Shown here: positions 8,062 to 15,265 of the stretch, one piece after another | Numbering within the stretch: the first letter of the stretch is position 1 | Layout of the letters: every line of letters begins with the position of its first letter | Assembly: GCA_965652545.1 (NCBI GenBank) | Contig: CBFGWV010000019.1 | Location: 1-38,528, forward strand | Source: CBFGWV01 sp965652545 | Lineage (GTDB): Bacteria; Pseudomonadota; Gammaproteobacteria; Competibacterales; Competibacteraceae | Reading direction: 5' to 3' | DNA length: 38,528 nt | Translations under genes and position numbers: made by a program | The notes under the pieces: model-generated | Told to the model about the DNA's origin: nothing | The model's input: the letters and a program-made list of their open reading frames with translations, nothing else | Databases searched by the model: none

Positions 8062-8918
8062 CGTTGATTGACCTTCTCGCGCAGTGCTTCATTGCCCAAA
8101 ACCGGGTCGGCTTCCAACTCACTGCGGGTACGGAGCATCGCATCGGGATAGCGCCGCCCCTTGCGTCCCAGCAACCAGCCCGCACCGCCGACCACGCAAC
8201 CACCGGCCAGCCATATCCACAGCGGCGTACCGCCGAAGGCCATCATCCCGGCCGGGCCGGCCGCCTGCACGGCCCCCGAAGGAAACGTGTCCGAGGACGA
8301 CTGCGCCGGCAGCATGACCAGGGTGATCTTGTCGTAGGTCAAACCCTCGATACTCTTTTGCACCAGCAGCTTGATATCCGGTTGTAGATCACGAAGATCG
8401 TAAGCGGGGTCGTACTTGATGAATACCGCCGCCGATGACGGCCGCAGGTCCTTATCGAACGGATTGTTCTCCGGCAGCACCAGGTTCACGCGGGCGGTCA
8501 ACACGCCATCGATCCGCGACAATGTCTCGGAGACGGTCTGGGACATCGCAAAGATGAAGCGCGCCCGCTCCTCGACCGGCGACGACAGCAGGCCGCTCTT
8601 CTCGAACACCTCGCCGATATTGGTGAAGTCTTCTTTCGGGTAACCGTTCTGCTTGAGTACCTGGATGGCGTTGCCCAGTTCGCCCGAGTCGACCTCCAGC
8701 ACGTACCGCCCCTTTTCCGCCGGGGTTTTTCGTGCGTCGATGCCGCTTTCGGCTAGAACGCCGATCATCTCGTTGACGTCCCGCTCGGACAGGTCGTGAT
8801 AGACGACTTCCTTGCAGCCAGCAAGCACGAGCACCAGGGCGATCACAAGCAGAACGGCGCGCGTACCGCGGCACCCTGGTGATCGGTCAGGGATGAGGTC
8901 ATTCAGTGCATGTTGCAT
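8058..8918 (-). CDS. sctJ: T3SS inner-membrane ring lipoprotein SctJ
   Basis: From ATG 8918 the protein is 286 aa. A hydrophobic signal ends in lipobox LAGC (Cys35), followed by two ring-building domains with family segments (LSERDVNEMIGVLAESGIDA; GRYVLEV; VFEKSGLLSSPVEERARFIFAMSQTVSETLSRIDGV; ARVNLVLPENNPF). A C-terminal transmembrane helix (PLWIWLAGGCVVGGAGWLLG) is followed by a short cytoplasmic tail. SctJ forms the inner 24-subunit ring. A GTG at 8939 would add seven residues and also has a ribosome-like AGGAG upstream. I prefer the ATG, which has GAGAGGTGAG ahead of it. The n-region before the hydrophobic core is unusually long with either start. Confidence 0.93.
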   Translation of the reverse strand: MQHALNDLIPDRSPGCRGTRAVLLVIALVLVLAGCKEVVYHDLSERDVNEMIGVLAESGIDARKTPAEKGRYVLEVDSGELGNAIQVLKQNGYPKEDFTNIGEVFEKSGLLSSPVEERARFIFAMSQTVSETLSRIDGVLTARVNLVLPENNPFDKDLRPSSAAVFIKYDPAYDLRDLQPDIKLLVQKSIEGLTYDKITLVMLPAQSSSDTFPSGAVQAAGPAGMMAFGGTPLWIWLAGGCVVGGAGWLLGRKGRRYPDAMLRTRSELEADPVLGNEALREKVNQR

Positions 8919-8972
8919 CACGGCAGTCTCACCTCTCACCTGGCGCAGACTCCTGGTTGGGTGTCGATGTGT

Positions 8973-9542
8973 CTACCCCTGGGAGTTTAGAACCTGTTTG
9001 CCCGCGCTGATGGCGGCGTTGGCGAAGCTCTTCACACTGCCAATCTCCGCCATGACCATCATCGCAGCCATGTTACGCACAGAGGCATGGTCGAGCTGGG
9101 CGGACGACCAGGCGTAAAACTCCTGATTGGCTTGCTGGTGCTCCGACATCATGAAGGCGCGTTGTTCCGGGGACGCACTATTGAACTCGGCATAGTCGAA
9201 TGCCGGCATTTGCGGAGGCGTTGAGCTGTTGAGCACGCCGTCGAACAGTACATCTTTCATCGCCTTATCTCTGGCGTCGACCTCGGCAAGCCGCTCCAGG
9301 GCACCGCCCAGAGACGAGTCGGAGTAGGTGCTCAACTGCGTACTCTGGTCCGCGCTGCGGACCTCCCGCGCCGTGTTCTCGAACGCCACGGCATCCGTCA
9401 GGCTGGTTCTGGCCGTATCGTCCGACATCTGTACGTCGATCGACATAGAGGCCTCTTCCGGCACCTCCGTAGCCATCTCGGCCGATGACTCAAGACCGGT
9501 AGACGCATCCCCACCGATGGCACCAACTGCTTCGATATCCAT
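8973..9542 (-). CDS. sctI: T3SS inner-rod protein SctI (NolB-like), by position
   Basis: This 189-aa soluble protein has an acidic, Ser/Thr-rich N-terminal region and a C-terminal helical end (HASVRNMAAMMVMAEIGSVKSFANAAISAGKQVLNSQG). SctI/YscI proteins have a polymerising amphipathic C-terminus like this, and sctI normally sits just before sctJ. In rhizobial clusters nolB occupies the same place. It begins at ATG 9542 with CAGGTG upstream, after a stable hairpin that separates it from the 54-aa gene. Similarity is weak and the call depends mainly on gene order. Confidence 0.65.
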   Translation of the reverse strand: MDIEAVGAIGGDASTGLESSAEMATEVPEEASMSIDVQMSDDTARTSLTDAVAFENTAREVRSADQSTQLSTYSDSSLGGALERLAEVDARDKAMKDVLFDGVLNSSTPPQMPAFDYAEFNSASPEQRAFMMSEHQQANQEFYAWSSAQLDHASVRNMAAMMVMAEIGSVKSFANAAISAGKQVLNSQG

Positions 9543-9573
9543 GATGTTGCACCTGTCGAACCGAACGAGAAAT

Positions 9574-9606
9574 GACCCGGCACGGATATCTGATCCGAGC
9601 CGGGTC
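9574..9606 (-). promoter_or_regulatory. Stable intra-operon hairpin between the 54-aa gene and sctI
   Basis: An 8-bp GACCCGGC/GCCGGGTC stem continues, after one A/A mismatch, into a 5-bp CGGAT/ATCCG stem closed by a 5-nt loop. On the transcribed strand only a short ATTT follows, so this is at best a leaky terminator. It is more likely an attenuating or mRNA-stabilising 3' structure. Such hairpins are common behind genes for abundant subunits (pilins, needle proteins) inside operons. Here it would raise the 54-aa product relative to sctI and later genes. Confidence 0.6.
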
Positions 9607-9623
9607 GCCAGAGCAGCTTACGA

Positions 9624-9788
9624 TCAGCGAGCCAGGTTTTCCAGAGTCTGCCCGCCTTGCTTGTTTTTTTCAGCTGTCGCATTGGCGACGGTCTCAGCGA
9701 AGCGGCGCTCGCCTTCGGCCAGAGCAAATTCGATATTGCGCTGGGACAATGCGTCCAACTGTGCGTTGGGATCTACGCCATCTGCCAT
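9624..9788 (-). CDS. 54-aa helical protein of unknown function, candidate T3SS pilin/needle subunit
   Basis: ATG 9788 has one of the best ribosome sites in the window (GAGGAG, 6 nt before the start), so this short frame is probably a real gene. Upstream in-frame sequence to 9893 looks non-coding. The product is a single charged helix-rich chain (LDALSQRNIEFALAEG, then AETVANATAEKNKQ) without cysteine, signal peptide or membrane segment. Its place between sctD and sctI is where needle (sctF) and small chaperone (sctE/sctG) genes lie in ysc clusters. Needle proteins are usually about 80 aa. Short Hrp/Nop pilins of roughly 60-110 aa are closer, and this would be shorter still. A 178-bp gap before it and the hairpin after it fit separate, high-level expression. 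Function is inference; an effector or chaperone role is possible. Confidence 0.6.
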   Translation of the reverse strand: MADGVDPNAQLDALSQRNIEFALAEGERRFAETVANATAEKNKQGGQTLENLAR

Positions 9789-9951
9789 TGTAATCTCCTC
9801 AAGTCCACCTGTAGGTGATGCTGGGAATAAGAGACATACCAGCACCGGGTCACTGCGTATCAAGCCGTCCTTTACTCGATTCGCAGGGGTCAAACAGACT
9901 TGCTCATCCTTGACCAGCCTTTTTCACGCATCGATGACCGATTACGCGAAA

Positions 9952-9965
9952 ACTGTGCAAACAGT
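9952..9965 (-). terminator. Weak hairpin immediately after sctD
   Basis: ACTGT/ACAGT forms a 5-bp stem with a 4-nt loop, followed on the transcribed strand by TTT and lying directly next to the sctD stop codon. The stem is short, so termination would be partial at best. It marks the start of the 178-bp spacer ahead of the 54-aa gene. Confidence 0.25.
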
Positions 9966-9966
9966 G

Positions 9967-11406
9967 TTATCGAGCCTCCAGACCCAATAAATACATCAAC
10001 TCTCTGCCGTCGCGCTTTACAGTCAAGTACTCGGGATGAATACTCGTGAGCACATACCCGCCCGGCAATGTAGTGCCAACCAGGTAACGCCCCCCCTCAC
10101 GCATCACGATATACGGCACCTGCCCGGTGCTTGCGCTCCGGACGTCGATATTCAAGACGTTGTTGAGACTGCGCACTGCCGATTCGACACGCGGCAGGTC
10201 ACCGAACTCCTGGCGATAGCTGGTCAATACGGCCGCCCACTCGTCCAGGACTGGATAACTCACCACACCGTTGACCAGCAAAGTGCCCTCGGCGTTGGCC
10301 TCGACACTCAGATCACTCGACAACCCTGCCGCTGCCAACTTCGATTGCAATGAGGCCATTCGCTCCTTGGAGTCGAATACGCCGCTGTCGTCGATGCGAT
10401 TCACGCCTCGGAAGTCCCGCACGACGGTATCGCGGGCAGCCAGCCATTGCTCCCGGTCGACGACATAGCCGGCGGCGACGAAGCCGCCGCCAGCATCGAG
10501 CCCTACCGTCACATGCGGCATATTCATCTTTTGCAGGACGTCCTGCACCCGGGCGGCCAGAGCGCTGGCCAACTGCACATCCACCGAGGCGACCGCGCCC
10601 TGGCTGTCGACGAGCCCCTTCAACGCCTGTAGGGCCTCGTCATCGGTCACCATGCCGGTGACCAGCAGCCCATTCGCTGCGGCATCCACGCCGACATCGC
10701 CGAACCCCCGTTCCGCGAGCATTGTCTGCAACGCCACCTTGTCCGCTTCCCAGGCAACGGGACTCTTGGGAGATTGCAAACTGCTGCTTACCGGGAGTGA
10801 CAGGGCGACGAACATGATGGCGACCGCCAGCACACTGACGATGTGCCACCGCCCCTGCAACCATCCTGAGACGCCCTGACTCATCGCCAATGCATGGCCG
10901 ACAAACGAGCCGACGACCCGCCCGCCTGCGCCGGACTCCAGCCACTGCCGCGGCGTGGTCAGTGAGCGCTGAAGCGCCGGATGCAGACCACCGAGCCGAG
11001 AGACCGTACCGAGCATGCCCACGCCGAGGGCGTCCCCCAGTTTCTCGGCCCGTTGCGGCCAACGACCGACGGCCCTGGCGCCGATCCGACCGCTGGGGCA
11101 GCAGATCCGCAGCGTGCTGTTGCCAGCTGAGAGGATGTCGTCAGGGTGGAGTGATAGACGAGAAGCCCCGATGGGGCGCCCGTTGACGCGGACTCGCTCG
11201 TCCAGCGCTTCGACGACGACCTCCCCGACCGTGCTCACCTGCAGCCGCAGATGGCGGGCCGACAACCCGGAGTCGCGCAGGACCAAGTCACAACCGGGGT
11301 CCTGTCCGATGTCGTAATCGCCACACCCCAGGGCAACCCGGGCGCCTTGATGGGGCCCGGACTCTACCAGTAGGTACAAATCATCGTCATGAAGCTGCAT
11401 GTTCAT
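9967..11406 (-). CDS. sctD: T3SS inner-membrane ring protein SctD
   Basis: The protein has 479 aa. An N-terminal FHA-like cytoplasmic domain (about 10-102, with YDIGQDPGCDLVLRDSGLSARHLRLQ) leads through a linker to one transmembrane helix (about 187-207) and a periplasmic part with repeated ring-building/BON-like domains (for example LLVTGMVTDDEALQALKGLVDS and LLVNGVVSYPVLDEWAAVL). SctD forms the outer ring of the inner-membrane platform. Its FHA domain contacts SctK and the sorting platform. The start lies 4 bp after the sctC-type stop. Nothing appears missing compared with full-length family members. Confidence 0.92.
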   Translation of the reverse strand: MNMQLHDDDLYLLVESGPHQGARVALGCGDYDIGQDPGCDLVLRDSGLSARHLRLQVSTVGEVVVEALDERVRVNGRPIGASRLSLHPDDILSAGNSTLRICCPSGRIGARAVGRWPQRAEKLGDALGVGMLGTVSRLGGLHPALQRSLTTPRQWLESGAGGRVVGSFVGHALAMSQGVSGWLQGRWHIVSVLAVAIMFVALSLPVSSSLQSPKSPVAWEADKVALQTMLAERGFGDVGVDAAANGLLVTGMVTDDEALQALKGLVDSQGAVASVDVQLASALAARVQDVLQKMNMPHVTVGLDAGGGFVAAGYVVDREQWLAARDTVVRDFRGVNRIDDSGVFDSKERMASLQSKLAAAGLSSDLSVEANAEGTLLVNGVVSYPVLDEWAAVLTSYRQEFGDLPRVESAVRSLNNVLNIDVRSASTGQVPYIVMREGGRYLVGTTLPGGYVLTSIHPEYLTVKRDGRELMYLLGLEAR

Positions 11407-11410
11407 GATG

Positions 11411-12190
11411 TCACTGTCCCGAAGACCGTGATTTGCTATTGACCTGCGTCAGAATGCTCTTGAGAGCATCTTCGCGATCGCCGGACTGCGCCCTGCTGTT
11501 ATCGCGGCGCCGATCACCTTCATTTGTCGAGGTCACTTGACTGGCGGGAGGAGTGGCGGCGTCATCGCCACCGGCCCGCTCCAACCGGGTAATCGATGCG
11601 TTGCCCGGCGCCAGCTTCGGATCCGAACTGATGTGCGTCACACCGGACTCATCCTGCCAACGATAGAAGGTCTGATAACTGCTGTATTCCGCATCGAGCA
11701 AATTGGCCAACTCGCGTACGCGGTCGATGAATTCGTCCGGACCGCCGACGACTACAACACCTTGCGCCGGCATCATCTGCCAATGAAAACGATCATCCAG
11801 TACGCCGAGCTCGATCAAATGCTCTTTGAATACCTGCACAGGCGTCGAGCTCAGTTGAATTGTCGCCATGCGCGCATTACCGACCCTATCCACGTACAAC
11901 ACGTGCCCATCGTAAAACCATTGCAGACCATACACATTGGCGATCTGTTCAAATATCTCTTTACGCGTTGAATTGAAGAAATTCGCGGTAATGGTCTCAT
12001 CGAAATCGTCCTTGAGCACAACAGGAATATTTTCGTCGCCGAGGATGTTTTTTATGATTTCGTCGATACGGTCATCATTGGCGTAATACGAAAACGGTTC
12101 TTCCGACCATTCCATCTGGGCCGCGGACGCAAGACTCACCGACAGGATGAGCAGCAACATCACTAACAACGCTCGTCGACCCAGGTTCAT
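11411..12190 (-). CDS. sctC1: Truncated T3SS secretin: SctC N-terminal domains only (NolW/RhcC1-like)
   Basis: The protein has 259 aa, against about 500-700 for a full SctC. It carries a signal peptide (about 1-23, cleavage near ASA-AQ), an N0 domain (EEPFSYYANDDRIDEIIKNILGDENIPVVLKDDF) and an N1 domain (PVQVFKEHLIELGV through GVVVVGGPDEFIDRVRELANLLD, about 117-166). It then stops being secretin-like: the N3 and beta-barrel domains are absent and do not follow in another frame, since sctD begins 4 bp later. Residues 176-191 (YRWQDESGVTHISSDP) resemble a DUF4124 motif, and a polar disordered tail ends the protein. Rhizobial systems likewise split the secretin into NolW/RhcC1 and a distant RhcC2. 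GAGGTG precedes ATG 12190. The pore half must be elsewhere or missing. Confidence 0.85.
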   Translation of the reverse strand: MNLGRRALLVMLLLILSVSLASAAQMEWSEEPFSYYANDDRIDEIIKNILGDENIPVVLKDDFDETITANFFNSTRKEIFEQIANVYGLQWFYDGHVLYVDRVGNARMATIQLSSTPVQVFKEHLIELGVLDDRFHWQMMPAQGVVVVGGPDEFIDRVRELANLLDAEYSSYQTFYRWQDESGVTHISSDPKLAPGNASITRLERAGGDDAATPPASQVTSTNEGDRRRDNSRAQSGDREDALKSILTQVNSKSRSSGQ

Positions 12191-12215
12191 CGCTGCACCT
12201 CAGGAATGTCGCTTA

Positions 12216-12232
12216 CTGAAGTCACACTTCAG
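12216..12232. promoter_or_regulatory. Inverted repeat upstream of the sctC-sctD operon
   Basis: CTGAAGT-CAC-ACTTCAG is a perfect 7-bp inverted repeat that ends 26 bp before the ATG of the truncated secretin gene. It could be an operator or a leader-mRNA hairpin just above the ribosome site. I could not see a convincing HrpL box, PIP box or sigma-54 site in this 239-bp gap (12191-12429), which is noticeably richer in AT than the genes and probably holds the operon promoter. Confidence 0.35.
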
Positions 12233-12387
12233 CAGGCTTAAGTATGTGCGCAGTATCCACAATTAACTTTGACACCATTGTGAACAGAAGTTACTCGATC
12301 ACTACCCGGCATGCAAACCAACAGTCGCCTTATACTGTATAGGCTATTACTAAAGTATTAGATTTAGGTGATATCGTACAAAATTCA

Positions 12388-12423
12388 CAAAAACACTCTG
12401 CCATGACAATCATGGCAGAGTGT
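12388..12423 (-). terminator. Strong Rho-independent terminator of the acidic 160-aa gene
   Basis: A perfect 14-bp stem (ACACTCTGCCATGA with its exact complement) encloses a 3-nt loop. On the minus strand it is followed by TTTTG and more T-rich sequence. It begins 7 bp after the stop codon of the 160-aa gene and separates that gene from the sctC-sctD operon downstream. This is the clearest terminator in the window. Confidence 0.88.
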
Positions 12424-12429
12424 CTACGC

Positions 12430-12912
12430 TCAGGATGCCGGATGACGCTCTTCCGATTCCTCGTCATCGGACGACAGGATGCCATTCTGCTCGCCACCGG
12501 CCATGCCTCTGGCCAGCGCATCCACATACTGCTTGACCAGTTTCAGCGCCTCACCCTGCACCGCGACCCCGACGTCGTCGCCGCCCAGCTCCTGGAACCC
12601 CTCACTCACGAGCAGCGTATCCACCGTCTCGGGAACGACCTCGCACTGTGCCCCTGGAGGCACGTCGTCTGCCGGCTCATCCCCTTCGTCGCCATTGAGC
12701 GTAACCGTGATGTCGTCGATCTCACTGGATACCGCCCCGCAAGCGCTATCGACCGTTGTTGAGCGGTCGTTCAGCGGGGCTTCACCACCATCCTGCGCCG
12801 CCTCATCGGCACTCACCAGCCACGCACGCTGCTGGCTGCCGGTGGGCGATCCGGATAGCGGGTTATTGCGCAAAAGCGCCGTTACCTGAACATCCTGTAT
12901 GGCTTCAGCCAT
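12430..12912 (-). CDS. Unknown acidic 160-aa protein inside the T3SS cluster
   Basis: I do not recognise the family. From ATG 12912, which has an ACGGAGT ribosome site, it encodes 160 aa very rich in Asp and Glu, with no signal peptide and no membrane segment. A more ordered helical patch (GEALKLVKQYVDALARGMAGG) lies near the C-terminus, ahead of an acidic tail (SSDDEESEERHPAS). It is monocistronic: 204 bp separate it from sctU upstream, and a strong terminator follows. Its location between core operons suggests a secreted substrate, chaperone or regulator of this T3SS. The Ser/Pro/Gly-rich N-terminal half would fit a secreted protein, but this is inference from position and composition only. 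No T3S4 ruler domain was recognised. Confidence 0.65.
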   Translation of the reverse strand: MAEAIQDVQVTALLRNNPLSGSPTGSQQRAWLVSADEAAQDGGEAPLNDRSTTVDSACGAVSSEIDDITVTLNGDEGDEPADDVPPGAQCEVVPETVDTLLVSEGFQELGGDDVGVAVQGEALKLVKQYVDALARGMAGGEQNGILSSDDEESEERHPAS

Positions 12913-13116
12913 GTGACAAACTCCGTATTCTCTGATTCCACAGCCAGGTTGTTGCGATGCACGCCCCGTACAAATGCGGCGAGACATCGACAACCCATTG
13001 ACTCGAAACGCTGTTTTGCTGACCTGAGGCCCGCGCCGCCCATTGTGCGGGCGCGTCCGTCCGGCACCAATTCAGCTTTCGACCCAATACTTTGGCGCCA
13101 TATTCACTGGCTCTCC

Positions 13117-14160
13117 CTAGAGCGCGCCAATGCGTACAAGAATCCGGGCGATGGCCTTGAAGGAGGTCTTGGGTACCGCATCACCGGGCTGGACATCCCC
13201 CCACAGTTGCCGGCATAGCAAGGGGTCGCGTTCGACCGGTATATCGGCAGCCACGGCTTTGCGGATGGCTTGGCCGGCGATCATTTTGCGTTCTTTGAGA
13301 GTGATTTCGGGGACTGACGTTTCGCCTTTGACATAGCGCAAGCCGATGACGGTGTCGTTGCCCACGATCAGCACGGTGGTCCGTTCGATGGCCTGGCTGA
13401 GGTTCTCCTCAAGAATTTCCCGCTGCGTCCGGCGGCGTTGCTGCTTGACCTCGGGGTTGCCTTGCGTGTCTTTGAAATCCCGCTTGAGCTCCTCCTTGGT
13501 CATTCGGTTTTCTTTTAGGAACTGCTGCTTCTGAAACACGAAATCGAGGATGGCAATGACGATGAACAGGGGAATCATCACCAGAAGCAGGATACGCAGA
13601 ATGCGCTCGGTTACCGCGAGAATGCAGGAGACCCCGCAATAGGGCATGAGCACGAAATCCTGCACCGAGTAGTAGATCAACGCCCAGGCGACCGTGCCGA
13701 TCACGCCGATCTTCACGATGGCCTTTCCCGACTCGACGAGGCGCTTCACCGAGACGAGGTTCTTGAAGCCGCTGATCGGGTTGATGCGTTGGGGATCGGG
13801 CGTAACCGGATGCACGGAGAACAGGAACCCGAACTGCGCCACGCTGGCAACCACGGCGGCCACCACACCCAGCATGATGATCGGCAGACACACCAGCAGG
13901 CCGAGATCGACCAGCCGCTCGATGGCCCGCGGCATTGCTTCGTCCCCGGGCAGTTCGCTCAGTTCAAAAATCAGCATGAAGGTCTCGAGCATCTGGCCGA
14001 AGAAGAAATCCCGCCCCCCCCAGATGACACCGAAAATCAGGATGATGCCGGCGGCGGCGACGACCTCCTTGCTCTTCGAAACCTGGCCTTTGCGGCGCGC
14101 CTGACGGAGTTTGTGCGGCGTCGCCTTCTCTGTTTTTCGGCTTTTGTCCTCGGCGCTCAT
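13117..14160 (-). CDS. sctU: T3SS export switch protein SctU lacking the NPTH autocleavage motif
   Basis: The protein is 347 aa from ATG 14160, which overlaps the sctT stop as ATGA; a GTG at 14190 would lengthen it by ten residues. It has the family N-terminus (EKATPHKLRQARRKGQVSKSKE), about four transmembrane helices (to about 210), the linker with LKRDFKDTQGNPEVKQQRRRTQREI, and the C-terminal domain ending DIPVERDPLLCRQLW. At the autocleavage site, where SctU and FlhB have Asn-Pro-Thr-His, it reads IVGNDTVIGLRY. Aligning on the downstream IGLRY puts Val-Gly-Asn-Asp (266-269) in place of NPTH. The codons GTG GGC AAC GAC are clear and the frame is intact. Asn-Pro cleavage is therefore not possible here in the known way. 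Confidence 0.93.
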   Translation of the reverse strand: MSAEDKSRKTEKATPHKLRQARRKGQVSKSKEVVAAAGIILIFGVIWGGRDFFFGQMLETFMLIFELSELPGDEAMPRAIERLVDLGLLVCLPIIMLGVVAAVVASVAQFGFLFSVHPVTPDPQRINPISGFKNLVSVKRLVESGKAIVKIGVIGTVAWALIYYSVQDFVLMPYCGVSCILAVTERILRILLLVMIPLFIVIAILDFVFQKQQFLKENRMTKEELKRDFKDTQGNPEVKQQRRRTQREILEENLSQAIERTTVLIVGNDTVIGLRYVKGETSVPEITLKERKMIAGQAIRKAVAADIPVERDPLLCRQLWGDVQPGDAVPKTSFKAIARILVRIGAL

Positions 14161-14942
14161 CCCAGAAAGCCCCGTAGTCGCTCGATCCACTCCTCGCCGG
14201 TCACGAACTGGGTGGTGATGTAGTCGACCACCGTCGTCATGTACACCGCCATGATGAAGAAGACGCCGAGGCCCTTGAACGGCAGGGCAAGGAAGAACAC
14301 GTTGATTTCAGGAACGAATCGATTGAGCAGCCCCATCACCAAGTCGATGAGAAAGACCACGATGATGCACGGCGAGGCCAGGATGAACGTCCACAGCATG
14401 ATGTTCTGAAAGTACTCCAATGCCTGCTGCAGGCCATCGGGGTCGAGATTCGGCACCCAACTGAGTACCGGCCAGATACTGTAGCTGGCGTAAATGGCAT
14501 CGATCAGCAGCAAGAATCCACCGGTAGTGAACAACAGCACCGTGGCCGCCTGCGCGAACAGGCTGCCCATGATGGACGCCTGGTCGCGGTACACGGGGGT
14601 GTACATCGATGCGGTGAACGCACCGCGCTGGATGTCCATCATGCGGCCAACGGATGCTGCGACCCAGAATGGGATACCGGCCAGAAAGCCGAAGAACAAA
14701 CCGAGCAGGATTTCCTTGGGTATGAGAATGAAAGCATCGGTCGGGCCGACCCCGTCGGGCGGCAGTTGCATGTACACCAGCGGAACCACGATCACCGCCA
14801 GACTGACGGCGAACAGGCTGCGCAGCGCGCGACTGATCAGCGCCTCGCTCAGGAACGGCACGATGGCCATGACCGCAGCCAGACGAGTCACGCTGAGGAT
14901 GATGGCGACCAGTATCCGCTCGAGGTCGAGTATGGCGCTCAT
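14157..14942 (-). CDS. sctT: T3SS export apparatus protein SctT (FliR family)
   Basis: This 261-aa polytopic membrane protein has FliR/YscT features: an N-terminal RLAAVMAIVPFLSEALISRALRSLFAVSLA segment, PKEILLGLFFGFLAGIPFWVAASVGRMMDIQRG and a C-terminal PEINVFFLALPFKGLGVFFIMAVYM. With SctR and SctS it builds the helical gate through which substrates cross the inner membrane. The gene starts directly after the sctS stop and overlaps sctU by 4 bp. Confidence 0.95.
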   Translation of the reverse strand: MSAILDLERILVAIILSVTRLAAVMAIVPFLSEALISRALRSLFAVSLAVIVVPLVYMQLPPDGVGPTDAFILIPKEILLGLFFGFLAGIPFWVAASVGRMMDIQRGAFTASMYTPVYRDQASIMGSLFAQAATVLLFTTGGFLLLIDAIYASYSIWPVLSWVPNLDPDGLQQALEYFQNIMLWTFILASPCIIVVFLIDLVMGLLNRFVPEINVFFLALPFKGLGVFFIMAVYMTTVVDYITTQFVTGEEWIERLRGFLG

Positions 14943-15221
14943 CTACCCCCCGCCGGTGCCGGAGGTGATGATCAGATCGAACATGCTGATGGTGAACTCG
15001 TGCAGCTGATGCGCCATCCATCGCCCGCTGGCCAGCAGGGTCAGGGCGATGGCGATCAACCGCAGGGCGAAGGACATGGTCTGGTCCTGAATCTGCGTCA
15101 AACCCTGAAACAAGCCCACCAGCAAGCCCACCAGGGCGGCAATCCCCACCGGCAGCATGGACAGGGTCAGGACCAGGACCATCAACTGGCCCATGTGGTA
15201 GGTGATTTCACTCTCGGTCAT
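14943..15221 (-). CDS. sctS: T3SS export apparatus protein SctS (FliQ family)
   Basis: From ATG 15221 it encodes 92 aa, the normal SctS length, with two hydrophobic hairpin helices (LMVLVLTLSMLPVGIAALVGLLVGLFQGLTQIQDQTMSF, then LRLIAIALTLLASGRWM). The LFQ-TQIQDQT motif is characteristic of the family. The longer frame to 15308 has an arginine-rich non-membrane extension overlapping sctR and no support. AGGGGG lies a little upstream of ATG 15221. It sits between sctR (44-bp gap) and sctT (no gap). Confidence 0.95.
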   Translation of the reverse strand: MTESEITYHMGQLMVLVLTLSMLPVGIAALVGLLVGLFQGLTQIQDQTMSFALRLIAIALTLLASGRWMAHQLHEFTISMFDLIITSGTGGG

Positions 15222-15265
15222 GACGAACCCCCTGGCGCGGGCGCATCGCCGCGCGCCCGCTCGCG

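Noticed and set aside
12269..12297. TTGACA hexamer on the plus strand upstream of the acidic gene's terminator
   Set aside because: The -10 at the proper spacing is poor and no plus-strand gene follows.
12430..12912. Acidic 160-aa protein as the SctP ruler
   Set aside because: It is short for a ruler, and I could not recognise a T3S4 domain or a long Pro/Gln-rich spacer.
13018..13060. GC-rich hairpin after sctU as a terminator
   Set aside because: The stem is short and imperfect and no T-run follows on the minus strand.
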